From Methyloversatilis universalis (GTDB taxonomy: Bacteria > Pseudomonadota > Gammaproteobacteria > Methylococcales > Methylococcaceae), in contig DYIL01000021.1 in NCBI GenBank assembly GCA_020723665.1, forward strand, positions 1-51,196: a stretch of 51,196 nucleotides of DNA. The letters are read 5' to 3'. Position 1 is the first letter of the stretch. Each line of letters opens with the position of its first letter. This document shows positions 16,114 through 23,690 of this stretch, piece by piece. The notes under the pieces are model-generated. The model did not search any database. It was given only the letters and a program-made list of their open reading frames with translations, and was not told where the DNA came from. The position numbers and the translations under genes were made by a program.

Positions 16114-16509
16114 TTATCGCCTGGTTCCTTGGAGTTTTTGATAGCAAATATTCTCAGCTTGTCCCGCCTTGATGAGTAAAGACACGGGATATTTATTTTC
16201 GCGCAAGAATTTCTTGACCTCGTCGATCGTAAGGCGTTTTGATTCTTCCTGGGCGATGCATTCACACATCTTAATGATGGGCGAATCGTCACTTGTAATA
16301 ACTCTATTCGGTTTTGCCTTTTCCCTTTTGATGCACATATCGGCATATTTGTGCTCAAAAGCGTGATGGTCCTCTTCACTAATGACATGAGCTGACGCGC
16401 TTGTTGAAAGCAAGCCGGCTGCAATGATTCCGAAAATGCCCATCGTACTCAAAGGCTTCCGGTATAACGGACGTCGTTTTGGGTCATTGGTAAATGGTGA
16501 AACGGACAT
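16114..16509 (-). CDS. Small secreted four-cysteine protein, function unknown
   Basis: A 131-residue protein. The ATG at 16509 is chosen because GGAGA lies 9 nt upstream; the frame extends further up to 16638, but that part lacks such a site. Residues 23-40 form a signal-peptide core ending STSASA, so the mature protein of about 91 residues is probably periplasmic. It begins HVISEEDHHAFEH and has four cysteines (Cys59, Cys82, Cys84, Cys122) on a mostly charged helical background, compatible with two disulfides or a metal site. I recognise no family. It lies between hxlB and tal, on the opposite strand to hps. Confidence 0.6.
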   Translation of the reverse strand: MSVSPFTNDPKRRPLYRKPLSTMGIFGIIAAGLLSTSASAHVISEEDHHAFEHKYADMCIKREKAKPNRVITSDDSPIIKMCECIAQEESKRLTIDEVKKFLRENKYPVSLLIKAGQAENICYQKLQGTRR

Positions 16510-16736
16510 TTTTAAATTCTCCAAAATCGGTCGATTCACATCGCGTTCATTTCTTGGCCACTTTTTCCCCTCCTGGGGTTTCGTTGATCTCCGGAAAAAG
16601 GGAACGTGTAATCCCGTCCTGTGCGTTGCAAAGTACACCTTGGGGCACGAGGAGTAATATTTAGAAGACTGAGGGGGTGGTTATCTCCTAGAAAACGGTT
16701 TCGTCGGAACCTATCTCGTGCGGTTTTTCCGATTTT

Positions 16737-16943
16737 CTAAGGGCGACTTGTATGGAGTGGGCTGTGATTGCGAAGCCCATCATTCGCGAGGCATTTATCG
16801 AAAATCGTTTTTTTGCCGAAGGAATAAATTAGGGCATCCAGATTGGCCTCTTCGTGAAGATGCGCGGCAAGGGATTGGGCGACTACTTCTAGGCCGTCGA
16901 CATACTTCAGACTGCCATAGAAGCGGCCGCCCGCCGGTCTCAG
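16737..16943 (-). pseudogene. Start-less protein fragment downstream of tal
   Basis: A 68-codon open stretch with protein-like composition, including GGRFYGSLKYVDGLEVVAQS and LDALIYSFGKKTIFDK, ends in TAG at 16737-16739. A TAA lies in frame two codons before the first codon, and no ATG, GTG or TTG occurs in frame before the conserved-looking part. It may be the 3' remnant of a decayed gene that followed tal by about 45 bp on the same strand. I cannot name the family, and it could be chance; the plus-strand frame over the same bases looks less protein-like. Confidence 0.3.
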
Positions 16944-16986
16944 AAATTAAAGTATTCTAAACCGCGCAGTCTGTGGACTAGGATGC

Positions 16987-17973
16987 CTAGCCCTCGAGAT
17001 AAGCCAGCCGGGTGGCAAGCAATTTTTCGAGGGTCTCCAAGGCCTTAGTGAAGCCGTCGATGCCTTCCGACAGTTTTTCCGACGCCATGCGATTCTCGAC
17101 GTGCATTCGGTCGAACGTCGCTTTGTCCATCGCAATCTTTTCGATTGAAGCGTTAGCCGCTTTGGTTGGATCCAATTTCCGTTCCAGGTCGCCCTCGGTG
17201 GACTGCAGCTCGGACAAAAGGGAAGGCGCGATTGTCAGAAGATCACAGCCCGCCAGTTCGGTAATTTCACCGATATTCCGGAAGCTCGCACCCATGACTT
17301 CCGTTTTGTAGCCGAATTTCTTGTAATAGTTATAGATCTGAGTGACCGACAGGACTCCGGGGTCTTCGGCGGGTGGGTAAGAGTCGCGGCCGGTATCTTT
17401 TTTGTACCAATCCAAGATTCGCCCGACGAAAGGAGAAATCAGGGTCACTCCAGCCTCGGCACATGCGATCGCCTGGTGCAAACCGAACAATAGCGTTAGG
17501 TTGCAATGAATGCCTTCTTTTTCCAACACTGCGGCAGCTTGGATGCCTTCCCAGGTAGCGGCTATCTTGATGAGCACGCGCTCTTTCGAAATGCCAGCCG
17601 CTTCGTACTGAGCAATGATCTCGCGGGCCTTGGCGATCGTGCCCTCGGTATCATAGGAAAGTCTGGCGTCCACTTCGGTGGAAACCCGGCCTTCAATGAT
17701 CTCGAGAATTTTTAGGCCAAAAGAAACAGCCAATCGGTCGAAAGCGAGGGAAGCCACCTGCGATGCCGCTGCTTCCTTGCCCAGACTCTGTCTCGCACCT
17801 TTCAGCGTATCATCGACGATGCCCTGGTACTGGGGCATTTGAGCGGCGGCGGTGATCAGGGAGGGATTGGTCGTCGCATCGCGAGGTTTGAAAGTTTCTA
17901 TGGCCTGAATGTCGCCGGTGTCGGCCACAACCACCGTCATTTCCCGGAGTTGTTCAAGTAAGTTCTTTGGCAT
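16987..17973 (-). CDS. tal: Transaldolase
   Basis: A 328-residue class I transaldolase that moves dihydroxyacetone units between sugar phosphates, supporting regeneration of ribulose 5-phosphate. Family motifs are DATTNPSLI (32-40), the Schiff-base Lys136 in [27 protein letters not shown] and MGASFRN. The length is standard for the TalA/TalB type. It is transcribed divergently from tkt across a 460-bp gap, suggesting shared control of the two enzymes. Confidence 0.96.
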   Translation of the reverse strand: MPKNLLEQLREMTVVVADTGDIQAIETFKPRDATTNPSLITAAAQMPQYQGIVDDTLKGARQSLGKEAAASQVASLAFDRLAVSFGLKILEIIEGRVSTEVDARLSYDTEGTIAKAREIIAQYEAAGISKERVLIKIAATWEGIQAAAVLEKEGIHCNLTLLFGLHQAIACAEAGVTLISPFVGRILDWYKKDTGRDSYPPAEDPGVLSVTQIYNYYKKFGYKTEVMGASFRNIGEITELAGCDLLTIAPSLLSELQSTEGDLERKLDPTKAANASIEKIAMDKATFDRMHVENRMASEKLSEGIDGFTKALETLEKLLATRLAYLEG

Positions 17974-18171
17974 AATCGAATCCTACATTTCAAAGTAATG
18001 TGTCAGGTGAGCGCCGGGAAGGTCCAGGCTCCCGATTACTATTGCATTAGGCCCCGACGAGCAATTCTGACGGAAGGGCCTGATCAGAAATACGTAGAGG
18101 CCAGTTACCGCAATAACCGGCTAAGGATACATGGAACCAAACGGTCTTAACAAGAACGCTGGCCGCGGTGG

Positions 18172-18199
18172 TCAGCCGACCGCTAATTCGGTCGGCTGA
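18172..18199. promoter_or_regulatory. 11-bp stem hairpin between tal and tkt
   Basis: TCAGCCGACCG and CGGTCGGCTGA form a perfect 11-bp inverted repeat around the 6-nt loop CTAATT. It is near the middle of the divergent intergenic region, with no T-run. It could be an operator for a dimeric regulator controlling both genes or a structural element; there is no evidence to choose. Confidence 0.5.
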
Positions 18200-18355
18200 A
18201 ACGTGTTGAGCGTAGCGATGGCGAGACTCGCCGACCCGAAAGCAGCTTTCTGCCCCCGTTCGAAGCAGCCTTTTTGCGTCCTTTCGAGACCGGAGAATTC
18301 GGTTGCCGCCGACTCGGATTAACTTTAATGTTGACTCGACGGGCGCGCGAGCCTC

Positions 18356-18383
18356 GTGACAAAGTTGATCATGCTGATAAAAT
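18356..18383 (+). promoter_or_regulatory. Candidate sigma70 promoter for tkt
   Basis: GTGACA at 18356-18361 and TAAAAT at 18378-18383 are separated by 16 nt; each matches five of six consensus bases. The predicted transcription start would be near 18390, leaving a leader of about 45 nt before the tkt ATG, which has AAGGAGAT 5 nt upstream. Confidence 0.5.
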
Positions 18384-18433
18384 TCCCTCCTTGATTTCGT
18401 AACTTAACCATAAAAAACATTAAGGAGATAGAC

Positions 18434-20446
18434 ATGCCTTCGCGTCGAGAATTAGCAAACGCCATACGCGCTTTGAGCATGGATGCCGTACAACAAGCAA
18501 ATTCCGGGCATCCTGGAGCACCCATGGGAATGGCGGATATTGCCGAAGTGCTTTGGAATGATTATATGCGCCATAACCCGGCAAACCCGAAGTGGCCGGA
18601 TCGCGACCGTTTCGTACTTTCCAACGGTCACGGTTCCATGCTGCTGTACTCGTTGCTGCATTTGACCGGCTACGATCTTCCGATCGAAGAGCTAAAAAAT
18701 TTCCGTCAACTTCATTCGAAAACCCCTGGCCATCCGGAGTACGGTTACACGCCCGGCGTGGAAACGACGACCGGTCCTTTGGGGCAGGGCATCACGAACG
18801 CAGTGGGCATGGCTTTGGCGGAACGTACGCTCGCGGCGCAGTTCAATCGCCCAGGCCACAAAATCGTCGACCATTACACCTACGTGTTCTTGGGCGATGG
18901 CTGCTTGATGGAAGGCGTTTCCCACGAAGCTTGCTCTCTGGCCGGGTCTATGAAGCTCGGCAAGCTGATTGCCTTCTACGATGACAACAACATTTCGATC
19001 GACGGCGAAGTGCGCGGCCACGGCAACACGCCCGGCTGGTTCATGGACGACACACCGAAGCGTTTCGAAGCCTATGGTTGGCATGTCATTCCGAAAGTAG
19101 ACGGCCACGACGCCGAAGCCGTGAAAAAAGCGATCGAGGAAGCGCGGTCTGTTACCGACAAGCCGTCCCTGATCTGTTGTCAGACGATCATCGGTTGGGG
19201 CTCGCCAAACAAGCAAGGCAAGGAAGAATGCCACGGCGCGGCTCTGGGCGCCGACGAAGTCGCGCTCGTTCGCGAAACCATAGGCTGGCCGTATCCAGCC
19301 TTCGAAATACCGTCCGAAATCTACGAGGCTTGGGATGCCAGGGAAATCGGAGCGAAGGCCGAGTCCGACTGGAACGACCGGTTCGAAAACTATCGCAGCG
19401 AATACCCGGAATTGGCGGCTGAATTCGAGCGTCGCATGGCCGGAGAGCTTCCCCGCGACTGGGCGGAAAAGTCCGAAGCCTTCGTTGCCAAAGTCAACGA
19501 AAAAGCCGAAACCATCGCCAGCCGTAAAGCGTCGCAGAACGCCCTTAACGGATACGGCCCGCTGTTGCCGGAGCTCATGGGCGGATCCGCCGATCTGGCC
19601 GGTTCGAACCTGACTATCTGGTCCGGTTGCAAGAACGTGAACGCGGAGGGCCACGACGGTAATTACGTCTACTATGGTGTGCGCGAGTTCGGCATGTCCG
19701 CGATGATGAACGGTATCGCTCTGCACGGCGGCTTCAAGCCCTATGGGGGCACCTTCCTGATGTTCTCGGAATACGCCCGAAACGCCGTACGTATGTCGGC
19801 CCTCATGAAGGCTCCGGTGATTTATGTCTACACGCACGACTCCATCGGTTTGGGCGAGGACGGTCCGACGCACCAGCCGGTCGAGCAGACTGCCACCCTG
19901 CGCATGATTCCCAATATGCAGGTCTGGCGTCCGTGCGACTCGGTGGAGACGGCGGTGGCTTGGAAAGCCGCAATCGAACGTAAGGACGGGCCCACTGCGC
20001 TGATTCTGTCGCGTCAGAATCTGCCGCATGTGTCCCGCACGCCGGCGCAGATCGATGCTATCCGCCGCGGCGGTTATGTTGTTCGCGACTGCGACGGAAC
20101 GCCAGACGCGATCATTATCGCTACGGGGTCGGAAGTTGACTTGGCGCTGAAAGCCGCGGAAGAACTGGCCGGCAAGGGCAAGAAGATACGTGTTGTGTCC
20201 ATGGTGTCGACCAATGTATTCGATGCTCAGGATGCCGCATACCGCGAATCGGTACTGCCTTCCGCCGTCACCAAGCGTGTCGTCGTCGAAGCTGGTGTCA
20301 GCGATGGTTGGTATAAGTACGTGGGATTCGGCGGCAAGGTCGTTGGGCTGGACCGTTTCGGCGAATCGGCGCCGGCCGGACAGCTTTTCAAAGAGTTTGG
20401 TTTCACCGTCGAGAATATCGTCAAACAGGTGGAGTCGATTCTCTAG
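18434..20446 (+). CDS. tkt: Transketolase
   Basis: A 670-residue thiamine-diphosphate enzyme transferring two-carbon units between sugar phosphates, used by the RuMP rearrangement and the Calvin cycle. Motifs: [13 protein letters not shown] with His26, TGPLGQG, the ThDP/Mg motif beginning GDG at 154-156 (GDGCLMEG), catalytic Glu418 in [23 protein letters not shown], and the C-terminal domain with ATGSEV. The length is normal for bacterial Tkt. It heads the tkt-fba-cbbY-prk series on the plus strand. Confidence 0.97.
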   Translation: MPSRRELANAIRALSMDAVQQANSGHPGAPMGMADIAEVLWNDYMRHNPANPKWPDRDRFVLSNGHGSMLLYSLLHLTGYDLPIEELKNFRQLHSKTPGHPEYGYTPGVETTTGPLGQGITNAVGMALAERTLAAQFNRPGHKIVDHYTYVFLGDGCLMEGVSHEACSLAGSMKLGKLIAFYDDNNISIDGEVRGHGNTPGWFMDDTPKRFEAYGWHVIPKVDGHDAEAVKKAIEEARSVTDKPSLICCQTIIGWGSPNKQGKEECHGAALGADEVALVRETIGWPYPAFEIPSEIYEAWDAREIGAKAESDWNDRFENYRSEYPELAAEFERRMAGELPRDWAEKSEAFVAKVNEKAETIASRKASQNALNGYGPLLPELMGGSADLAGSNLTIWSGCKNVNAEGHDGNYVYYGVREFGMSAMMNGIALHGGFKPYGGTFLMFSEYARNAVRMSALMKAPVIYVYTHDSIGLGEDGPTHQPVEQTATLRMIPNMQVWRPCDSVETAVAWKAAIERKDGPTALILSRQNLPHVSRTPAQIDAIRRGGYVVRDCDGTPDAIIIATGSEVDLALKAAEELAGKGKKIRVVSMVSTNVFDAQDAAYRESVLPSAVTKRVVVEAGVSDGWYKYVGFGGKVVGLDRFGESAPAGQLFKEFGFTVENIVKQVESIL

Positions 20447-20489
20447 CGTCAAAGAAACGGCCTAACTGTCGACGAATTTTCAACGTGCG

Positions 20490-20514
20490 CTCTCGGCTTG
20501 AGATTCGCCGAGAG
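20490..20514 (+). terminator. Hairpin after tkt (possible weak terminator or processing site)
   Basis: CTCTCGGC and GCCGAGAG form an 8-bp stem with a 9-nt loop, 44 bp after the tkt stop. No T-run follows, so it may be an attenuating or processing hairpin between tkt and fba rather than a full terminator. Confidence 0.35.
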
Positions 20515-20633
20515 AGGCAGGGGTCGCCCGGCGGTGTTAAAGTTCCGACAAGCGATTCGCTTGCAAGAACAAGCCGCGGGGCGGCTGGATTTCGCCGCAA
20601 AGTAGGCGATCAGCAGCCGAGAGGAGTCGATCG

Positions 20634-21698
20634 ATGGCTATCATTTCTTTAAGACAATTGCTGGATCACGCCGCCGAGCACGGCTACGGTCTGCCGGCAT
20701 TTAACGTCAATAACATGGAGCAGGTTAAGGCCATCATGGAAGCCGCTTCCGCGGTCGATGCCCCGGTGATTCTCCAGGGATCCGCCGGTGCGCGTACGTA
20801 TGCGGGCGAGCCATTCCTGCGGCATCTGGTGCTTGCGGCCGTGGAAATGTACCCGCACATCCCGATCTGCATGCATCAGGACCATGGCGCTTCACCAGCC
20901 GTTTGTATTCGTGCGATCCAATCCGGCTTCAGCTCGGTAATGATGGATGGCTCATTGCTGGAAGACATGAAAACGCCGTCCAGCTATGAATACAACGTCG
21001 AAGTCACGCGCAGAGTAGCCGATATGGCCCATGCTTGCGGCGTTTCGGTGGAGGGCGAATTGGGCTGCCTCGGCTCTTTGGAAACCGGAAAAGCCGGAGA
21101 GGAAGACGGTCACGGCGCGGCGGGCGAGCTGGATCATTGCCAGTTGCTGACCGATCCGGACGAAGCGGCCGATTTCGTCAAGAAAACCAAGGTCGATGCT
21201 TTGGCCATCGCGATCGGCACCAGTCACGGTGCCTATAAATTCACCAGAAAGCCCACCGGCAAGGTGTTGCGCATCGACCGGGTCAGGGACATCCACGCCC
21301 GGATTCCAAATGTTCACTTGGTCATGCACGGGTCGTCCTCGGTACCCGAGGACTGGACTGCGATGATCAACCAGTATGGGGGTGATATCGGGCAGACCTA
21401 TGGCGTGCCCGTCGAGGAAATCGTAGAGGGTATTCGTCACGGTGTTCGCAAGGTCAATATCGATACCGACCTGCGCATCGCATCCTATGGCGCTATGCGT
21501 AAGTTCATGGTCGAAGATAGGAAGAATTTCGATCCGCGCAAGCTCTACAAGGAGGCGCAAAAGGCTATGACCAGCATTTGTACGGCTCGCTACGAGGCGT
21601 TCGGTGCTGCGGGTCAGGCTTCGAAGATCAAAGTCATCGGCTTGGAAGACATGGGCAAGCGTTACAGCAAGGGAGAGTTGGACCCTGTCGTTACCTAG
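20634..21698 (+). CDS. fba: Class II fructose-bisphosphate aldolase (CbbA type)
   Basis: A 354-residue zinc-dependent aldolase that cleaves or forms fructose 1,6-bisphosphate; CbbA-type enzymes also make sedoheptulose 1,7-bisphosphate. Zinc and catalytic residues are seen in HQDHGAS (His81, Asp83, His84), [30 protein letters not shown] and VNIDTDLR. The length is typical of the proteobacterial Calvin-cycle subtype. An AGGAG site precedes the ATG at 20634. cbbY begins 19 bp after its stop. Confidence 0.97.
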   Translation: MAIISLRQLLDHAAEHGYGLPAFNVNNMEQVKAIMEAASAVDAPVILQGSAGARTYAGEPFLRHLVLAAVEMYPHIPICMHQDHGASPAVCIRAIQSGFSSVMMDGSLLEDMKTPSSYEYNVEVTRRVADMAHACGVSVEGELGCLGSLETGKAGEEDGHGAAGELDHCQLLTDPDEAADFVKKTKVDALAIAIGTSHGAYKFTRKPTGKVLRIDRVRDIHARIPNVHLVMHGSSSVPEDWTAMINQYGGDIGQTYGVPVEEIVEGIRHGVRKVNIDTDLRIASYGAMRKFMVEDRKNFDPRKLYKEAQKAMTSICTARYEAFGAAGQASKIKVIGLEDMGKRYSKGELDPVVT

Positions 21699-21717
21699 GC
21701 GGGGCCGTGGACAGTTC

Positions 21718-22506
21718 GTGCTCAGAGCTCTAATTTTCGACGTGGATGGCACGTTGGCGGACACCGAACGGCATGGCCATCGCGTCGCATTCAATCGAGC
21801 TTTCGCGGAAGCTCGCCTGAATTGGGTATGGGATGAATCCTTGTACGGCGACTTATTGGCTGTCAGCGGCGGCAAGGAGCGTATTCGTCATTTCATTACC
21901 GTTTACCATCCTGAAACTCCTTGCGGCCAAGGCGAGCTGGATGCTTTCATCGAGGACTTGCACGCCGCGAAGACGCGCCATTATCTAAGCCTGCTTGAAA
22001 CCGGCGGGATTCCGGCTAGGCCGGGTGTCCTTCGGTTGATCGAGGAAGCCAAGGCCGCAGAATTGGTGCTCGCTATTGCCACTACAGCGACGGCAGAAAA
22101 CGTCGAAGCCATGTTATCGGGCTGGTTCGGTGCCGAAGCTCTCCGCTGGTTCGAGCTGATCGCGGCAGGCGACATCGTTTCGAACAAAAAGCCCGCGTCC
22201 GATATATACGAGTACGTGCTGGCGAAATTAAGCTTGGACGCGACGGATTGTCTGGCGTTCGAGGATTCGGAAAACGGCTTGCGGTCGGCGCTCGGAGCCG
22301 GTATTCCGACGCTGGTTACGGTCAATGACTATACCATCGGCCAGGACTTCACCGGCGCATTGCTTGTGACGGATCACCTCGGGGAGCCGGAATTGCCTTT
22401 GACGTGCCTGAGCGAAGCCCCTTGGAAACCGTTCGGTTTGGTCGATATCGATGCTCTCAGGCGACTGCATGAAAACTGGACTCGCGAAAAAATAGAGCAG
22501 CCATAG
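21718..22506 (+). CDS. cbbY: CbbY-type HAD sugar-bisphosphate phosphatase
   Basis: A 262-residue HAD hydrolase with the CbbY pattern: FDVDGTLADTERHGHR at the N-terminus (nucleophile Asp8, acid/base Asp10), cap domain, TTAT, the Lys of NKKPASDIY and FEDSENG. CbbY removes xylulose 1,5-bisphosphate, a misfire product that inhibits RuBisCO. The start is set at GTG 21718, since the upstream in-frame extension overlaps the fba coding sequence and has no family resemblance. It lies between fba and prk, supporting the Calvin-cycle assignment, although no RuBisCO gene is in the window. Confidence 0.93.
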   Translation: MLRALIFDVDGTLADTERHGHRVAFNRAFAEARLNWVWDESLYGDLLAVSGGKERIRHFITVYHPETPCGQGELDAFIEDLHAAKTRHYLSLLETGGIPARPGVLRLIEEAKAAELVLAIATTATAENVEAMLSGWFGAEALRWFELIAAGDIVSNKKPASDIYEYVLAKLSLDATDCLAFEDSENGLRSALGAGIPTLVTVNDYTIGQDFTGALLVTDHLGEPELPLTCLSEAPWKPFGLVDIDALRRLHENWTREKIEQP

Positions 22507-22545
22507 ATCCGGGCACGGATTTCGAAGTTTTTTGAGGAGTCCTCC

Positions 22546-23421
22546 ATGTCGAAAAAGCACCCTGTCATCGCCGTCACCGGCTCGTCCGGCGCCGGTACGA
22601 CTACGGTCAAGAAGGCTTTTGAGCACATTTTTTTTCGGCTGGGGGTGAAACCTCTTATGATCGAGGGCGACAGCTATTTCCGTTATACCCTTCAGGAAAT
22701 GCAGGTTCGTATCGCTCAATCGCAACAGGAAGGGAAGAATTTCAGCCATTTCTCGATAGAGGCTAATCTCCTCGACGAGTTGGAGCAGACCTTCAAGACC
22801 TATGGCGAGACCGGTGCGGCCAAGCGCCGTTACTATATTCGCAGCGAGGAAGAGAGGAGCAAGCTCGGTTATCCCGTTGGCACATTTACGCCTTGGGAAG
22901 ATGTACCGCCGGGCACCGACCTGATGTTCTACGAGGGATTACACGGCGCGGTCAAGACCGAGACCATTGATGTCGCTGGATACACCGACGTGCTCGTCGG
23001 CGTCGTTCCGATCGTCAATTTGGAATGGATCCAAAAAATACATCGCGATAATGCTCTATACGGGTATAAGCCGGAAGATATTACCGAGATCATCCTGCGG
23101 CGCATGGAGGATTACGTAAAGGTGATCACGCCGCAGTTTTCGCGCACGGATATCAATTTCCAGCGAGTGCCTCTGGTGGATACCTCGAATCCCTTCATTG
23201 CGCGCGATATTCCCGCGCCGGATGAAAGCATCGTGATCATTCGTTTCAGAGATCCAACCAAGTTCGACATCGACTTCGGGTATTTGCTGGCGATGATCCA
23301 TAAATCCTTCATGTCCCGACACAATTCCATTGTCATTCCCGGAGGCAAAATGGGTCTAGCGATGGAAATCATATTCCGCCCGATTATCGAGCGTCTGATG
23401 GAGGAACGTGGGACAACCTGA
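22546..23421 (+). CDS. prk: Phosphoribulokinase (proteobacterial class)
   Basis: A 291-residue enzyme phosphorylating ribulose 5-phosphate to ribulose 1,5-bisphosphate. The P-loop is TGSSGAGTTTV (residues 11-21), with the Thr in place of Lys normal for this family. EGDSYFRY, FSHFSIEANL, EGLHGAV and the C-terminal IPGGKMGLAMEIIFRP also fit the short bacterial class I Prk. There is a clean start with GAGGAG upstream. It closes the tkt-fba-cbbY-prk series. Its presence beside RuMP genes is the main taxonomic clue in the window. Confidence 0.97.
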   Translation: MSKKHPVIAVTGSSGAGTTTVKKAFEHIFFRLGVKPLMIEGDSYFRYTLQEMQVRIAQSQQEGKNFSHFSIEANLLDELEQTFKTYGETGAAKRRYYIRSEEERSKLGYPVGTFTPWEDVPPGTDLMFYEGLHGAVKTETIDVAGYTDVLVGVVPIVNLEWIQKIHRDNALYGYKPEDITEIILRRMEDYVKVITPQFSRTDINFQRVPLVDTSNPFIARDIPAPDESIVIIRFRDPTKFDIDFGYLLAMIHKSFMSRHNSIVIPGGKMGLAMEIIFRPIIERLMEERGTT

Positions 23422-23469
23422 AGGTTGCCGGTACGTACGGGATGGACGTAAAGGAAGCTCTGATTAAGT

Positions 23470-23590
23470 CCTTCGACAGGCCTGTCCTGAGCTTGTCGAA
23501 GGGCTCAGGACGAACGGTAACCTATTGATTCCGTTCGCGGTGAGCTTGTCGAACGCTCTCCTGAGCCTGTCGAAGGGCGTGAACGGAATC
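23470..23590. terminator. Repeat-derived stem-loops between convergent prk and the dynamin-like gene
   Basis: Two nested inverted repeats made of the 24-bp dispersed unit: CCTTCGACA / TGTCGAAGG (23470-23502) and an outer GATTCCGTTC / GAACGGAATC pair enclosing 23527-23590. Lying between convergent genes, they may form a bidirectional terminator. No long T-run is present. Confidence 0.55.
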
Positions 23591-23690
23591 AACTTGTTCA
23601 GAGTTTCCTAAACAGGGAAGCCCATCGATCGCGAGCGCAGCGAGAGGCATCAGTCGTATCCGGGATCCTTTTCACACCGACGATTTCACT

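Larger units (their letters stand above)
17974..18433. other. Divergent intergenic region between tal and tkt
   Basis: No gene is visible. The gap contains an 11-bp-stem hairpin (18172-18199) and a good promoter candidate for tkt (18356-18383). Promoters for both enzymes should lie here; I could not assign one for tal. Confidence 0.55.

Noticed and set aside
18692-20452. 586-codon open frame on the minus strand
   Set aside because: Antisense shadow of transketolase with biased composition and no recognisable motif.
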